A stretch of 64,000 bases of DNA from Eubacterium sp. (GCA_017938215.1 JAGBBZ010000020.1:1-64000); one strand, 5' to 3'; shown: positions 1 through 9,362, counted from the stretch's first letter. Translations and numbers: made by a program. Notes: a model not told the origin generated them from the sequence alone.

Positions 1-87
1 GATTACATCATTCTCATAGGTTTCACAGAGTATACCGCATTATCATCCGATACATAGCAGCAATGACGCCCTTAGTATCGGAAAAGA

Positions 88-423
88 CTATTTCCGAATG
101 TTTTTAAGCAGCACAATGATAAGCACTGTCATAATTCCGATTTCAAATAAATAATACGCCCAAAGCGGTACCGGAAGCGGCGCACCATAACGGTTCGGAC
201 GCCTGTTCAGGAATTCAATTATCGTTTCCCCTCTGACCGCGCAGACAAACTGAAAAAAGAACCCGATTGCAGATAGTGATGAAACAATGCCAACTATGCC
301 GACCGCTCTTGCACGCGGTCCGCCCATTTCATCGGCAGGCATCCCCGTAATCGTGCGATAGACCACGACCATTATCGCAACTGACACCGCACACAGCACA
401 AATGATATGATTTTACTATACAT
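88..423 (-). CDS. small hypothetical membrane protein
   Basis: A 111-residue protein with three likely membrane segments: one at the N-terminus (about residues 5-22), one in the middle (about 42-64) and one near the C-terminus (about 88-107). A basic, proline-rich loop lies before the last segment. I start it at 423 because a GAGGAA ribosome site sits about eight bases before that ATG. The frame stays open 40 codons further upstream, but no ribosome site supports that extension. I do not recognise the family. It stands alone next to a decayed region. Confidence 0.55.
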   Translation of the reverse strand: MYSKIISFVLCAVSVAIMVVVYRTITGMPADEMGGPRARAVGIVGIVSSLSAIGFFFQFVCAVRGETIIEFLNRRPNRYGAPLPVPLWAYYLFEIGIMTVLIIVLLKNIRK

Positions 424-543
424 ATATCGTTCCTCACTTTCTGATTTTATCATGAAATCAGCAATCATATTCCCTATTTTATTATATTCCTGCGGAAAAT
501 GCAACTGCTGCCGGAACAAAATAACAAAAAATACAGCTGCCAA

Positions 544-857
544 CCACTCATAATCAGCCGTCCCCCCTACTCGTACCCCGATTCTATTTTTGAGAGCACC
601 GCGACATCTTTCGCACAGGACTTGACAAACTTACTATAATATTTTTTGCTTTTATAATATTTAACCGTAAAAATTTAGGCTATATAATACTCACAGCATA
701 ACAATTAAGAAAGGCTTGATTTTTACCAGACGTTCTTTGTATCAATCATCTGCGGTCAGACCCTTCAGCAGACATTCTTCATGGTAGGTGCGGTCAAAAT
801 GACGGACTGTTTCTGCTGCGATTGACGAAGCATACGCGGATTTGTCCTTCGGCATGA
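544..857. other. intergenic stretch without a recognisable gene
   Basis: No convincing gene is visible on either strand. It is AT-rich in the first half (a TTGACA at 622 has a TATAAT only 7 bases downstream, so it is not a proper promoter). The second half, from about 735, looks like decayed coding sequence that leads into the pseudogene beginning at 858. Confidence 0.5.
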
Positions 858-1301
858 GCAGTTGAACGATGCACCATTTTTGGCGGGTCATTCAACAGAG
901 ATTTTCTTGACCTTGAACAGTATGTCAGAGTAATGGTTGATGAAGAACAGGGTGCTAGTTTCAAAGTAGGACCAGAAATGCTTGAGAAGTATGGAGTAAG
1001 CGAAGATGTATTAATTAAAATGCAAGGTGGAAATCCATCAATGATTGTGGTTACAAATAAAACAAAAACAAATGGTTCTTCTACAATTTGCTTTACAGAT
1101 GTATTAAAAGAAATTGCAGATAGATATGAAAGTGATTTAGCAATTCTTCCAAGTAGCATTCACGAATGTATCTTATACTTGGACAATGCTCCATGCATTA
1201 CATCCGCTATGATGTTCTTTACGGATATGTGCTTTCCAGACTGCAATACTAGTCGGAGCAGGTGCACCGGGACGATGAAAAGCTGTTACAGCAGTTGTTA
1301 A
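858..1301 (+). pseudogene. remnant of a DUF5688-like protein
   Basis: An open frame without its own start runs from just after a stop at 855 to 1301. Its reading from about 891 to 1180 (FNRDFLDLEQYVRVM..., then ...NKTKTNGSSTIC... and ...LAILPSSIHECILY) resembles the DUF5688-type proteins that occur in several copies in Lachnospiraceae, where an ILPSSIHE motif is typical. The frame loses similarity after about 1180 and ends in unrelated residues. The N-terminal part is missing. I see no promoter or ribosome site. The family assignment is from memory of the motif, so it is moderate. Confidence 0.45.
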
Positions 1302-1302
1302 A

Positions 1303-1404
1303 TGCAGGGAATAAGGAACGCGTGGCGCGAAGCGGCAAGACACTTAGGGGGCAAGTTTATGGCTCTTTGTCAAGAGCGGGGGAAGGAATTTGAGCGGTTA
1401 TAGA
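1303..1404 (+). pseudogene. short gene-end remnant
   Basis: A 33-codon frame starts at ATG 1303 and reads MQGIRNAWREAARHLGG..., ending in a TAG. It has the amphipathic look of a real C-terminus and sits in a different frame right behind the preceding remnant. I cannot name the family. It has no ribosome site and is probably the tail of a decayed gene. Confidence 0.25.
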
Positions 1405-1494
1405 CTGTTTTGAATTTAAACTAGTCAAAATAAAAAATGTAGGTAGATGTATTGAAAACAGTGTGATATACTAAAAAGAGTAAAGGGATTAACC

Positions 1495-1938
1495 ATTTGC
1501 AAATGTATCAAGGAGTTAATTGGCGAAGCAACAGAATATGATAAAAAAGAAAAGTTGGAAGTATAGCGTCCGAAAAGCTGGTGCAAAAGTATTCGTGCAT
1601 TTGCCAATAGTTTTGGTGGTACACTCGTATTTGGCGTAACAGATGATGATTTTGTTGGAATGCCGGAGACCGAAAAAGATGCTGAACTCATAAGCGACCA
1701 TATTAAAGCACATTTGAATCCAATTCCTGACTTTGTACTTAGTTTCAAGAAAATCATGATGGATTATAAAGAACAACCACACTATACACACGAAAAGACT
1801 CCATTATTTGAAGCAGATACGGAAGATTTCTTGCTTACGCTTTTTAATCTAAATTATGGTGGAGAAAACGAAGATGTCGGTCAAGATGTCACTCAAGAAA
1901 TAGAATCCAAAGACCGTGAGGGGCGTACAGTAGGATAG
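1495..1938 (+). pseudogene. AlbA_2 (Schlafen-type) DNA-binding protein remnant
   Basis: Read without regard to starts, this frame gives an N-terminal ...CKELIGEATEYDKKEKLEV segment, an in-frame TAG at 1564, and then RPKSWCKSIRAFANSFGGTL and VFGVTDDDFVG. That is the start of the AlbA_2 domain found in Schlafen-like regulators. After the LSFKK near 1750 the sequence jumps to a short tail (FEADTEDFLLTLFNLNYGG), which in intact relatives lies far downstream. The gene has therefore lost its start, carries a nonsense codon and has a large internal deletion of the domain core and the central region. A terminator follows directly. It is a clear relic of a once intact regulator. Confidence 0.7.
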
Positions 1939-1943
1939 TGAAG

Positions 1944-1979
1944 ACTCTGGTAAGAGCTTGCTCTAAACCGGAGTTTTTT
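1944..1979 (+). terminator. Rho-independent terminator after the AlbA_2 remnant
   Basis: ACTCTGGT at 1944 pairs with ACCGGAGT at 1967 (one G-U pair), with an inner AGAGC/GCTCT stem and six T residues directly after. It ends the decayed gene unit. Confidence 0.7.
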
Positions 1980-2233
1980 CTATATATGAGTATAGACCCG
2001 CATGACGACTGTAAAGGGGCTCTTTTTGTGCTATTCTTATTAGGGAGGAAATAACAGGATGGAATTGATTGGGGGAGTGTGGTACAATAGAAACAATGAA
2101 AAAGTTGGATTTTCTTATTGGATGATGTATGAGACATTACGTGTCCCGGTAAATAAAATAGGGCATTGCTCGCTTTGTGTCCTGTACTTTTTAGTGGGGT
2201 GCAGATACGATGTTTTCAAGGAGGACAAAAAAT

Positions 2234-3364
2234 ATGAATCAAATAAAAATTGGAGAATTCTTGAAAAATCTTCGAAAAGAGAAAGGGCTTACTCAAGAAC
2301 AATTAGCAGAACAGTTTAATGTATCTCGACGGTCGGTATCGAGATGGGAAACTGGGAGAAATATGCCGGAGCTGAGCGTCCTTGTAGAGTTGGCAGAATT
2401 TTATGATGTAGATATGAAAGAGATTATCGATGGAGAGAGGAAAAGCGAGATGATGAATGAAGAAGTGAAAGAGGTTGCTTTTAAGATGGCAGACTATGCT
2501 GTTGAACAAAAGAGCAAGCTTTTGATTTTGGTGAGACGGATTAGTCTTGTAGGCGTGGTTTTGATGGCTATTGTTTTGGGGCTGCAAAGTGTTGATTATG
2601 AACCGGGAATTAAAAGCTTTTTATGCTATTTTTTTTCTATCATAGTATTTGTTGTGCTTGTAATATTGTCGCTTCACACGAATGGATTACTCGAAAAATT
2701 AGCAAAGCGAAAGAACTTTGTAAATGGATGCAAGGCATTGGTATTGATAGTTGGTGCATGCGTGTTATCGTTTGTGGTGAAGTTTATGTTGGTTCTTGTG
2801 CCAATTCTATTCATGGAGAGTACACCATATGAAAATCAAACCGGTATAGAAAACTATGATAAAGCGAAGATATTAGAAGAGTATGGCGGAGATTTTAGTG
2901 GCGAGTTCTTTATTTTTCCGGATGATACATCAAAGATGCTCGAACCAACATTTGTTTCAAGTTTGAAAACGGGTTTCTTTGATACAGATGGATATATGAT
3001 TTTGCGGGGAACATATAGTGAAGAAGATTACGAGGAAGAAGTGCAGAGGCTTTCTGCGATAGAATGTACGGTAGAGGATATAACGATAGGAGTTCAATAT
3101 GATGAAGATAGTTATGCGCTACCGGCATATGTTGCACTAGATGGTTATGATTACGAGTATGAATATGCACTACTCGATGAGAAAAACCATACCATAACAT
3201 ATATTCTTCTTAGTTCTCCGAAATATGTTAACTTGTGTGAATATGAGGAATATTTGAAGTTAGATGCGGATGAATACAAGATAAAAGATGCGTTGAAGCA
3301 ATTTACGATCTATTCACGTTATTATGAAGATGGCGTTTATATAGACTATTCAGACGAAAAATAA
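2234..3364 (+). CDS. XRE-family helix-turn-helix regulator with membrane C-terminal half
   Basis: A 376-residue protein. Residues 1-60 form a Cro/CI-type helix-turn-helix (LRKEKGLTQEQLAEQF, then SRRSVSRWETGRNMPE), so it should bind DNA. A linker is followed by three hydrophobic segments at about residues 90-108, 118-138 and 155-185, and then an acidic, tyrosine-rich extracytoplasmic tail of about 180 residues. This layout suggests a membrane-tethered repressor that senses something outside the cell. I start it at 2234, where AGGAGG lies about ten bases upstream; an in-frame ATG at 2210 lacks this. It precedes the secreted protein at 3408 by 43 bases and may control it. The ligand is unknown. 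Confidence 0.8.
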   Translation: MNQIKIGEFLKNLRKEKGLTQEQLAEQFNVSRRSVSRWETGRNMPELSVLVELAEFYDVDMKEIIDGERKSEMMNEEVKEVAFKMADYAVEQKSKLLILVRRISLVGVVLMAIVLGLQSVDYEPGIKSFLCYFFSIIVFVVLVILSLHTNGLLEKLAKRKNFVNGCKALVLIVGACVLSFVVKFMLVLVPILFMESTPYENQTGIENYDKAKILEEYGGDFSGEFFIFPDDTSKMLEPTFVSSLKTGFFDTDGYMILRGTYSEEDYEEEVQRLSAIECTVEDITIGVQYDEDSYALPAYVALDGYDYEYEYALLDEKNHTITYILLSSPKYVNLCEYEEYLKLDADEYKIKDALKQFTIYSRYYEDGVYIDYSDEK

Positions 3365-3407
3365 ACATGCTTTATGAAACTTCGAGAACTCAAAAGGAGG
3401 TCCATCA

Positions 3408-5849
3408 ATGAAAAATATAAAAATGAAACGCAGCCCATTCATTTACGGTATGCTATTACTAGCGATTATTTTCATGGGAACTACACCAAATTATACGAAA
3501 GTGGAAGCGGCAGAGGAAAACGTGCAAATTATGCCTACAGAAGCGGATCAAAATGTCATTCCGGATAAATATAACACCGGGTGTACCGGGGCGTTGACGG
3601 TTCCGGTAGAGTCCGTGGATAGCAGAGGCAAGACAAATTGGGTGATCGAGGACGTTGTCCTGGTTCCTTCGGGAAGCGGAGATAATATCGTACGAGTTTT
3701 CGATTTCTACTATCGCAATAAAGAGGTGTCTGGCGAGGTCGTTTTCAATGACATCGATTTTTCGGACATGTCGTTGCGACTGTACAACGATGGCTTGGTG
3801 GAACGCGATATCCACCTTGTGTTTAACAACTGCAAATTTTCCGGGGTATCTATGGGAAAAGGCGACTCCAAGGTAACATACGAATTTAATCATTGCTCAT
3901 TTCGAAGTTTTTATGGAAGCAATGCTACCTTTAATCGTTGCAAATTCGGAGGGAGTTATTCGGACGGGATGGTTCCGTTTCGTAATGTGGAAGTCAATGA
4001 TTGCTACTTTAGCGACATGACCCATATGGCCACAGGGGGAGAAGTGCATACGGACGGTACACAGATTTACGGAGACAAAGATCATGATGTGTGCAAGGTG
4101 CATTTTTCCCGTTGTCGTTTTGAGGTGCCGGCATTGAACCTTCCTGATAGCACGGCGTACGTAAATGCGTGTATTATGCTCCAGCTAGAGTTTAGTAGTG
4201 GGAGCGATATTTCCTTCCGCGATTGTATTGTAAATGGAGGTTCCAACACGGTTTTTGCGTGGTCCACGAAAGGGGATTGGGGCTTGGAAAATGTGGTGTT
4301 TGATGGCTTGCGATTTGGCAATGCGTACAAGCATGGAATGCTGGATTCCCGGATTTCCCCGGAGGTGAATTTTAAGAATCTCAGCATATCCGATGAATTG
4401 TATGTATCGTCGGTATGGCAAGATGATGAAGGGACTCATCTGAGTGTCACCAACGATTCCGGGCGGGATAAGGAGTTGGTAGTTTGCACGGACAAAGGAA
4501 CGTATACATATGAAATTGGTGGGTTTGATAAGACAGCGGAAAATGCGTGGCAAACGTTATTCCAGGAAATGCCATTCGACAAAGAAATTATTATTCCGGA
4601 GTCTGTGTCCTATGTGGTATGTTTTTCCCGGTCCTTCCCGGGGTGTGCAAAGCAAGTTCGTTTTGTAAACTTTCAGGAAGAAAATGATGTATATTTGGAC
4701 AAGGCAGTGTTGGACGAACTGACCGGAAAAGAAAATGAAATTTTGTTGGAAGGAAGCTGTGGGAAAGATGTAACGTATACGCTCACCTATGGTGGTGTTC
4801 TCACCTTGTCTGGGACAGGGAATACCGATAATTTTCATTCGAAGAAATTTCCAGAATGGTATGTGGCAGGAGTCCATGATTATCGGGATTGTATTAAGGA
4901 AATCGTGGTGGAAGAAGGGATTCAGGGCATTGGAAATGCGCTATTTGCAAAGTGCAGCGGTGTGGAAAAAATATCATTGCCGGATTCGTTGCGCTCCATC
5001 GGGCAGTACGCCTTCGACGGATGTGTCTGCGTAGATTCTGTCACCTTGCCAGCCAATATCGAACAGCTTGGAACCTCTGTATTTCGCGGGATGCAGCTGA
5101 AAGAGATTTATTATGAAGGCGAGGATTGGGAGCAAATCGAGATAAGCAAGGGCAACGATGTGCTGAACAATAATGCGAAGTATTATGCGGATGGAGCACT
5201 TCGTTACCGCGTGGTATATACTCTTAATGATGCGGAGGAAAGTCCGGCTACACATACCAATCCGCTCACCTTTTCCACAGGCGATCAGTTCGAGTTTGCA
5301 GACCCACAGAGAGAGGGATACACCTTTGATGGCTGGTTCTCAGATTCGAAGTTTGTGAAGAAGATCACAGGACTTGAGGGAACCGAGACGGATAATGTAA
5401 GAGTGTATGCTAAGTGGACGGAAAATGTCAGTGAAGATAGTTCTGGTGCAGGTGCTTCGGCTGTGACAAAACCAAGTGCCGGTGCGCAGAATTCTACGAC
5501 GGGAACCCAGGGAAAGGAATCGGTGGACACTCAAAATCTGGGAACGGTTCATGGTACAAAACCGAAAAAAGTGCAGGACGTTAAAGTAAAGAAAAAGAGT
5601 TCTTCCAGTGTGAAAATTCGCTGGAAGCGAGATAAAGAAGTCAGTGGTTATGAGATTCGGATGAAGAAAGGAAAAAAAGGAACCTTTCATCGAATTAAAA
5701 CAATCAAGAAAAATAAAAAGGTCAGCTTCACGAAGAAGAAACTGAAAAAAGGAAAGGTATATTATTTTAAGGTTCGCGCTTACAAAATGCTGGATGGCAA
5801 AAAAATATATGGTGCCTATTCCAAGGTCAAGAAGATTCGCATGAAGTAA
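3408..5849 (+). CDS. large secreted beta-helix / BspA-type LRR / FN3 protein
   Basis: An 813-residue exported protein. It has a signal peptide (residues 1 to about 35, ending near VEAA), then a long stretch rich in short repeated beta strands with the pattern of a right-handed beta-helix (about 45-330). A beta-sandwich-like part follows. Next come BspA-type leucine-rich repeats (about 485-580, with EIVVEEGIQGIGNALFAKC and SIGQYAFDGC). An InlB/Flg_new-type repeat (about 603-670, GYTFDGWF) follows. A low-complexity linker leads to a lysine-rich fibronectin type III domain (718-813). AGGAGG lies at 3394. It is probably a surface protein that binds or cleaves a polysaccharide; no catalytic residues can be assigned. 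It may be co-transcribed with the regulator upstream. Confidence 0.8.
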   Translation: MKNIKMKRSPFIYGMLLLAIIFMGTTPNYTKVEAAEENVQIMPTEADQNVIPDKYNTGCTGALTVPVESVDSRGKTNWVIEDVVLVPSGSGDNIVRVFDFYYRNKEVSGEVVFNDIDFSDMSLRLYNDGLVERDIHLVFNNCKFSGVSMGKGDSKVTYEFNHCSFRSFYGSNATFNRCKFGGSYSDGMVPFRNVEVNDCYFSDMTHMATGGEVHTDGTQIYGDKDHDVCKVHFSRCRFEVPALNLPDSTAYVNACIMLQLEFSSGSDISFRDCIVNGGSNTVFAWSTKGDWGLENVVFDGLRFGNAYKHGMLDSRISPEVNFKNLSISDELYVSSVWQDDEGTHLSVTNDSGRDKELVVCTDKGTYTYEIGGFDKTAENAWQTLFQEMPFDKEIIIPESVSYVVCFSRSFPGCAKQVRFVNFQEENDVYLDKAVLDELTGKENEILLEGSCGKDVTYTLTYGGVLTLSGTGNTDNFHSKKFPEWYVAGVHDYRDCIKEIVVEEGIQGIGNALFAKCSGVEKISLPDSLRSIGQYAFDGCVCVDSVTLPANIEQLGTSVFRGMQLKEIYYEGEDWEQIEISKGNDVLNNNAKYYADGALRYRVVYTLNDAEESPATHTNPLTFSTGDQFEFADPQREGYTFDGWFSDSKFVKKITGLEGTETDNVRVYAKWTENVSEDSSGAGASAVTKPSAGAQNSTTGTQGKESVDTQNLGTVHGTKPKKVQDVKVKKKSSSSVKIRWKRDKEVSGYEIRMKKGKKGTFHRIKTIKKNKKVSFTKKKLKKGKVYYFKVRAYKMLDGKKIYGAYSKVKKIRMK

Positions 5850-5893
5850 AACACTCCCCTCCAATATTCACAAGATGATTGGAGGGGAGTGTT
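5850..5893. terminator. perfect 16-bp bidirectional terminator
   Basis: AACACTCCCCTCCAAT at 5850 pairs without a mismatch with its complement at 5878-5893. It lies between two convergent genes and can serve both. Confidence 0.85.
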
Positions 5894-6679
5894 CTATTTC
5901 TCGGATGAGGAATCCACCACATAGCGGTATTTGCCAAAGTTGTAGGGTTCCTTTTTCTGGGTGATGGTGCCGTATTCAATGGCACGTGTGGGGCAGTTGC
6001 CAATGCATGCCATGCAGTGGGTGCAGTTATCCTGCCAGACAGGTTTTCGGTCATTTACGCTTATGTTATTTAAGGGACATACGTTGGCACATTTGCCACA
6101 ACCGACACACTTGTCGGTGGCGTAAAAATCCTTTGCCTTTAGTTTGAACTTGCACCAAACCGGATTAAATGGAATGGTAATAATGGATTCAAATAAGAAA
6201 ATGTGTCGGGCCTTTAATTTGTTTCCGGCCTGAATATCGGCAACAACGGAGCCGATTTTGTCGTAGGATTGTAAAATACGTTCTTCCACTTCGTCCTTTT
6301 CGAGCATTGGGTAAGAGTCGCTTGCGACATAATTTCTTGGCATTTTAAACTCCGCATGCCCACGGTAATTCATTTTCTTTTTTCGGAAAATAGATTTTGC
6401 AAGTTGTCCGGAAATACCGCAATATCCGCCACTTGTAAAGATAAAATACACATCTTTATTTCCGGTAAATGTCTGTTTCTTCAGATATTTGCTTAGAAAG
6501 CGTGGCATTTCACACACATAAACCGGTGCGCAGATGATAAAAGGCATATCGGAATGAAGAACGTCGTGATTATCATTTTTAACTCGGTCCAGTAAATTAA
6601 TACACTCATCGTTTAGTCGCTTTGCAATCTCCTGGGCAATGTATTCAGTATTGCCGGTTGCTGAAAAATATAAAACCAT
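5894..6679 (-). CDS. EFR1-family flavodoxin-ferredoxin protein
   Basis: A 261-residue cytoplasmic electron-transfer protein. The N-terminal half is flavodoxin-like (VLYFSATGNTEYIAQEIAKRL binds FMN phosphate). The C-terminal part carries two 4Fe-4S cluster motifs, CVGCGKCANVCP and CTHCMACIGNCP. This is the layout of the EFR1 ferrodoxins common in Clostridia. I start it at 6679 because GGAGG lies four bases upstream; a longer frame starts 12 codons earlier inside a hairpin. Its redox partner cannot be told from the neighbours, since it stands alone between a terminator and a decayed gene. Confidence 0.85.
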   Translation of the reverse strand: MVLYFSATGNTEYIAQEIAKRLNDECINLLDRVKNDNHDVLHSDMPFIICAPVYVCEMPRFLSKYLKKQTFTGNKDVYFIFTSGGYCGISGQLAKSIFRKKKMNYRGHAEFKMPRNYVASDSYPMLEKDEVEERILQSYDKIGSVVADIQAGNKLKARHIFLFESIITIPFNPVWCKFKLKAKDFYATDKCVGCGKCANVCPLNNISVNDRKPVWQDNCTHCMACIGNCPTRAIEYGTITQKKEPYNFGKYRYVVDSSSEK

Positions 6680-6691
6680 AAAACCTCCATT

Positions 6692-6710
6692 CCGAAGCGT
6701 AGCGCTTCGG
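6692..6710 (-). promoter_or_regulatory. 5' UTR hairpin of the ferrodoxin gene
   Basis: CCGAAGCG and CGCTTCGG flank a three-base loop just upstream of the ribosome site of the minus-strand ferrodoxin gene. It could protect the mRNA end or affect translation; no T tract follows on the gene strand. Confidence 0.4.
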
Positions 6711-6742
6711 CACAAATATTTGTGTAAAAACTCAATACCATA

Positions 6743-6976
6743 TTATATGTCCATACAATGATTTATGTCAATAGCGCGTTCGATGGCATAGCTAATGATC
6801 GTGTGACCTGCCTCGTTCAAATGAAGTCCATCCACAAAATATTTGTCATGCTGCTCTGCATGATAGGGCGAGATACCACTTTCATGGGCCAAGTCCACTA
6901 CGGGGATTTGGTATTGTTCGCACACATCGTGAATGGCTTTGGCGTAATCCCGAACCGTAAGACCAAAACAATTTAA
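6743..6976 (-). pseudogene. C-terminal remnant of an SGNH/GDSL-type hydrolase
   Basis: On the minus strand an open frame without a proper start reads ...CFGLTVRDYAKAIHDV, then ...QIPVVDLAHESGISPYHAEQ and DKYFVDGLHLNEAGHTIISY. The DGLHLNEAGH block is the catalytic Asp-His block V of SGNH hydrolases. The N-terminal two thirds, with the GDS serine motif, are absent, and a stop ends the frame upstream near 6977. It is thus the tail of a broken esterase gene, cut off next to the promoter of the ABC operon. Confidence 0.7.
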
Positions 6977-7010
6977 TTTTTACAAAATTGTTAAATCTGA
7001 TATATATTAC

Positions 7011-7039
7011 TTGCATATATAATGACAGTGTTGTATTAT
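7011..7039 (+). promoter_or_regulatory. promoter of the ABC export operon
   Basis: TTGCAT at 7011 and TATTAT at 7034 are separated by 17 bases, giving a start of transcription near 7046 and a leader of about 50 bases before the first gene. Confidence 0.55.
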
Positions 7040-7098
7040 TGTGTTAGTACAGTGACACGAGAGGGAACTGTGACAAAAAACGAAAAGGGAGGATATCG

Positions 7099-7806
7099 GT
7101 GAAGCAGTTAATTAGTGTCCGGGATATGTATAAGATATACAACCCGGGAGAAAATGAAGTGCATGCCCTGGACGGCGTCAGCATAGATATTTCCGAAGGA
7201 GAGTTTGTGGCTATTGTTGGTCATTCCGGTTCGGGAAAATCCACATTGATGAACATGCTGGGATGTCTGGATGTGCCGACAAAGGGAACGTACATACTAA
7301 ATGGAAGAGATGTTTCGAGAATGTCAGACAATGAATTGTCGGAAGTGAGAAATCAGGATATCGGATTTATCTTTCAGGGATTCAATCTAATTCCGAATCT
7401 AAACGCATTGGAAAATGTAGAGCTTCCGCTTATCTACCGCAATGTAGAGAGAAGTAAGCGGAAGAAACTGGCGAAAGAGGCGCTGGAAAAAGTCGGTTTG
7501 AAGAATCGTATGAAGCATAAGCCTTCGGAGATGTCCGGTGGGCAGCAGCAGCGTGTGGCCATTGCGCGAGCCATTGCGGCAGCACCGCCATTGATACTGG
7601 CGGATGAGCCTACGGGTAACTTGGATTCCAAATCCACAAAGGATATCATGAAGATTCTGAATGAATTGAATGAACAAGGAAATACCATTGTGTTAATTAC
7701 CCACGACGATGGAATTGCAGAAAATGCAAAGCGTGTGGTACGTATTTTGGACGGACAGATTGAGTCGGATACATGCCAAGAGCAGACTGAATCAAACGAA
7801 CAATGA
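7099..7806 (+). CDS. ABC transporter ATP-binding protein, MacB/LolD/YknY type
   Basis: A 235-residue ATPase that powers the transporter formed with the next two genes. It has a Walker A motif (GHSGSGKST, about residue 41), a Q-loop (FIFQGFNLIP), the signature MSGGQQQRVAIARA and Walker B (LILADEPTGNLD), followed by the switch His (ITHD). The length and the LDVPTKG region are typical of the MacB/LolD branch, which works in lipoprotein or peptide export rather than import. It starts with GTG, with GGGAGGA about eight bases upstream. Its stop overlaps the region of the adaptor gene, so the three genes form one operon. Confidence 0.92.
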   Translation: MKQLISVRDMYKIYNPGENEVHALDGVSIDISEGEFVAIVGHSGSGKSTLMNMLGCLDVPTKGTYILNGRDVSRMSDNELSEVRNQDIGFIFQGFNLIPNLNALENVELPLIYRNVERSKRKKLAKEALEKVGLKNRMKHKPSEMSGGQQQRVAIARAIAAAPPLILADEPTGNLDSKSTKDIMKILNELNEQGNTIVLITHDDGIAENAKRVVRILDGQIESDTCQEQTESNEQ

Positions 7807-7832
7807 AAGAAAGGGAAATGGAGGACGTAACA

Positions 7833-9314
7833 GTGAAAGATAATATGGAAAATAAGGGAGTCGACGGAATCGATATGGATAAGAAAAAGAAGAAACGAGC
7901 ATCCAACAAAAAGCTTATCATCATTATCGTGATCGTTGTGGCAGTGCAGGTAGTCGGTGGAATCGCATTGTCCAAGGTAATGGAAAATATGAGTGCCGGC
8001 ATGCAGGAAGCCATGGGACAGATGGCAGGTGGGAAAGAAGCACTTCACACCGTAAAGAAAGTGGATGTAAAGCAGGAAATTACAACATCAGCAACCGTAA
8101 TTGGTTTGGAAAAAGATGCGTATACGTCTCCTGTGACAGCGAAGGTGGAGAATGTATGTGTGGAACCGGGACAGCGTGTGAAGGCTGGGGATGTACTTTT
8201 GACATTTGACGCGTCGGAGCTGGGAGACAATCTTGCGAAAGTTCAGCTGCAAGCAAAGACGGAGCGTGCCACTGGCGAAGAAACCTATGAGACAGCACGA
8301 GAGGCGGCCCGTAAGGTAACTGCGGCGAAAAAAGAAATCAAAGCGTTAAAGAAGGATGTAAAATCCATTCAAAAGGATATTGATTCTTTGTCTGAGAAGG
8401 TAAGCAAATACGAAGCAAAGACCCAGGCCGCAAATGCAGCTGCTATGGCGGGGGATGCTTCGGCTGCCACAGGCTTGAGCGAAAGCGAGACAAAAGCATA
8501 CCAGAAAGTAACCAAGGATCTGGAAGCAAAGAATAAGAAATTAATGAAAAAAGAAGAAGCCATTGCGAAGCAGGAAGCCATCGTAGAGGCAAATAAGGAT
8601 ATTAAAGTATCTGAGAGTGCAGCGGCACAAATTCGCAACACCAATGAAATGTCAGCCATGAATGTGGATGATGCGAAAAAAGATGTGGATGCGGCAAAGG
8701 CTGGAATTACAGCGAAAGCAGATGGGATTGTAGAGTCCGTCGAGATTTTTAAAGGGGCGTACGCCAATGAAACACAGACATTGATGACATTAATCAATGC
8801 GCAGAAAATCGGTGTCGAGTTTTCCATTTCTAAGGATGATTTGGCAGCCATAACAGAAGGTCAGAAAGCCCGCGTGGTTATCGGAAGCAACGAGTACACA
8901 GGAAGCGTGCAGTACGTTAGCCGTGTGGCTACGATGGATGGAAATGCCCTTGGCAACGAGGCAGCAGCCAGTGGAAGCATCAAGGGAAGAATTGTGCTGG
9001 ATGCACCGGATGAGAACATTTTTGTAGGAGTATCTGCCAAAGCATACATTTTCATCGGTGAGGCGAAGGGGGCGTTGGCGATTCCTTACTCAGCACTTTG
9101 CACGGATGTGGATGGTGACTATGTGTATACCGTAAATGACAAAAATATCATTGAACGAAAAGATGTAAAATTGGGCTTGTGCTCCGGAGAATATTACGAA
9201 GTATTGGAAGGAATCAAAGAAGGCGATAAAGTCATCACAGAGGTGGAGAAAAATATGAAACCAGGTGATGAGTATGTGCCTCCTGTGGCTGCCGGCGGAA
9301 TGTCCATCCAGTAA
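7833..9314 (+). CDS. MacA/YknX-like membrane-fusion (adaptor) protein
   Basis: A 493-residue adaptor anchored by one N-terminal membrane helix (about residues 27-46). It has a biotinyl-lipoyl-like half motif (VEPGQRVKAGDVLLTFD), a long alanine- and lysine-rich coiled coil (about 135-280), the second lipoyl half (GITAKADGIVESVEIFKGAYANE) and a beta-barrel C-terminal part. In Gram-positive bacteria such proteins join the ATPase and a MacB-like permease. I favour the GTG at 7833, with GGAGG eight bases upstream. An ATG at 7803 that overlaps the previous stop would add ten residues but lacks a ribosome site. The substrate is not evident. Confidence 0.88.
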   Translation: MKDNMENKGVDGIDMDKKKKKRASNKKLIIIIVIVVAVQVVGGIALSKVMENMSAGMQEAMGQMAGGKEALHTVKKVDVKQEITTSATVIGLEKDAYTSPVTAKVENVCVEPGQRVKAGDVLLTFDASELGDNLAKVQLQAKTERATGEETYETAREAARKVTAAKKEIKALKKDVKSIQKDIDSLSEKVSKYEAKTQAANAAAMAGDASAATGLSESETKAYQKVTKDLEAKNKKLMKKEEAIAKQEAIVEANKDIKVSESAAAQIRNTNEMSAMNVDDAKKDVDAAKAGITAKADGIVESVEIFKGAYANETQTLMTLINAQKIGVEFSISKDDLAAITEGQKARVVIGSNEYTGSVQYVSRVATMDGNALGNEAAASGSIKGRIVLDAPDENIFVGVSAKAYIFIGEAKGALAIPYSALCTDVDGDYVYTVNDKNIIERKDVKLGLCSGEYYEVLEGIKEGDKVITEVEKNMKPGDEYVPPVAAGGMSIQ

Positions 9315-9362
9315 CGGATGTTGAAAAACAGAAGTGGAAGATGAGACGGAAAGGAGACAGTC

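Noticed and set aside
622..640. TTGACA with nearby TATAAT
   Set aside because: Only 7 bases separate the boxes, so they cannot form one promoter.
2059..2319. 86-codon frame with a GGGAGGA upstream
   Set aside because: It runs into the XRE regulator gene in another frame, and its sequence has no domain. The ribosome-like site is probably chance, though a short leader peptide cannot be excluded.
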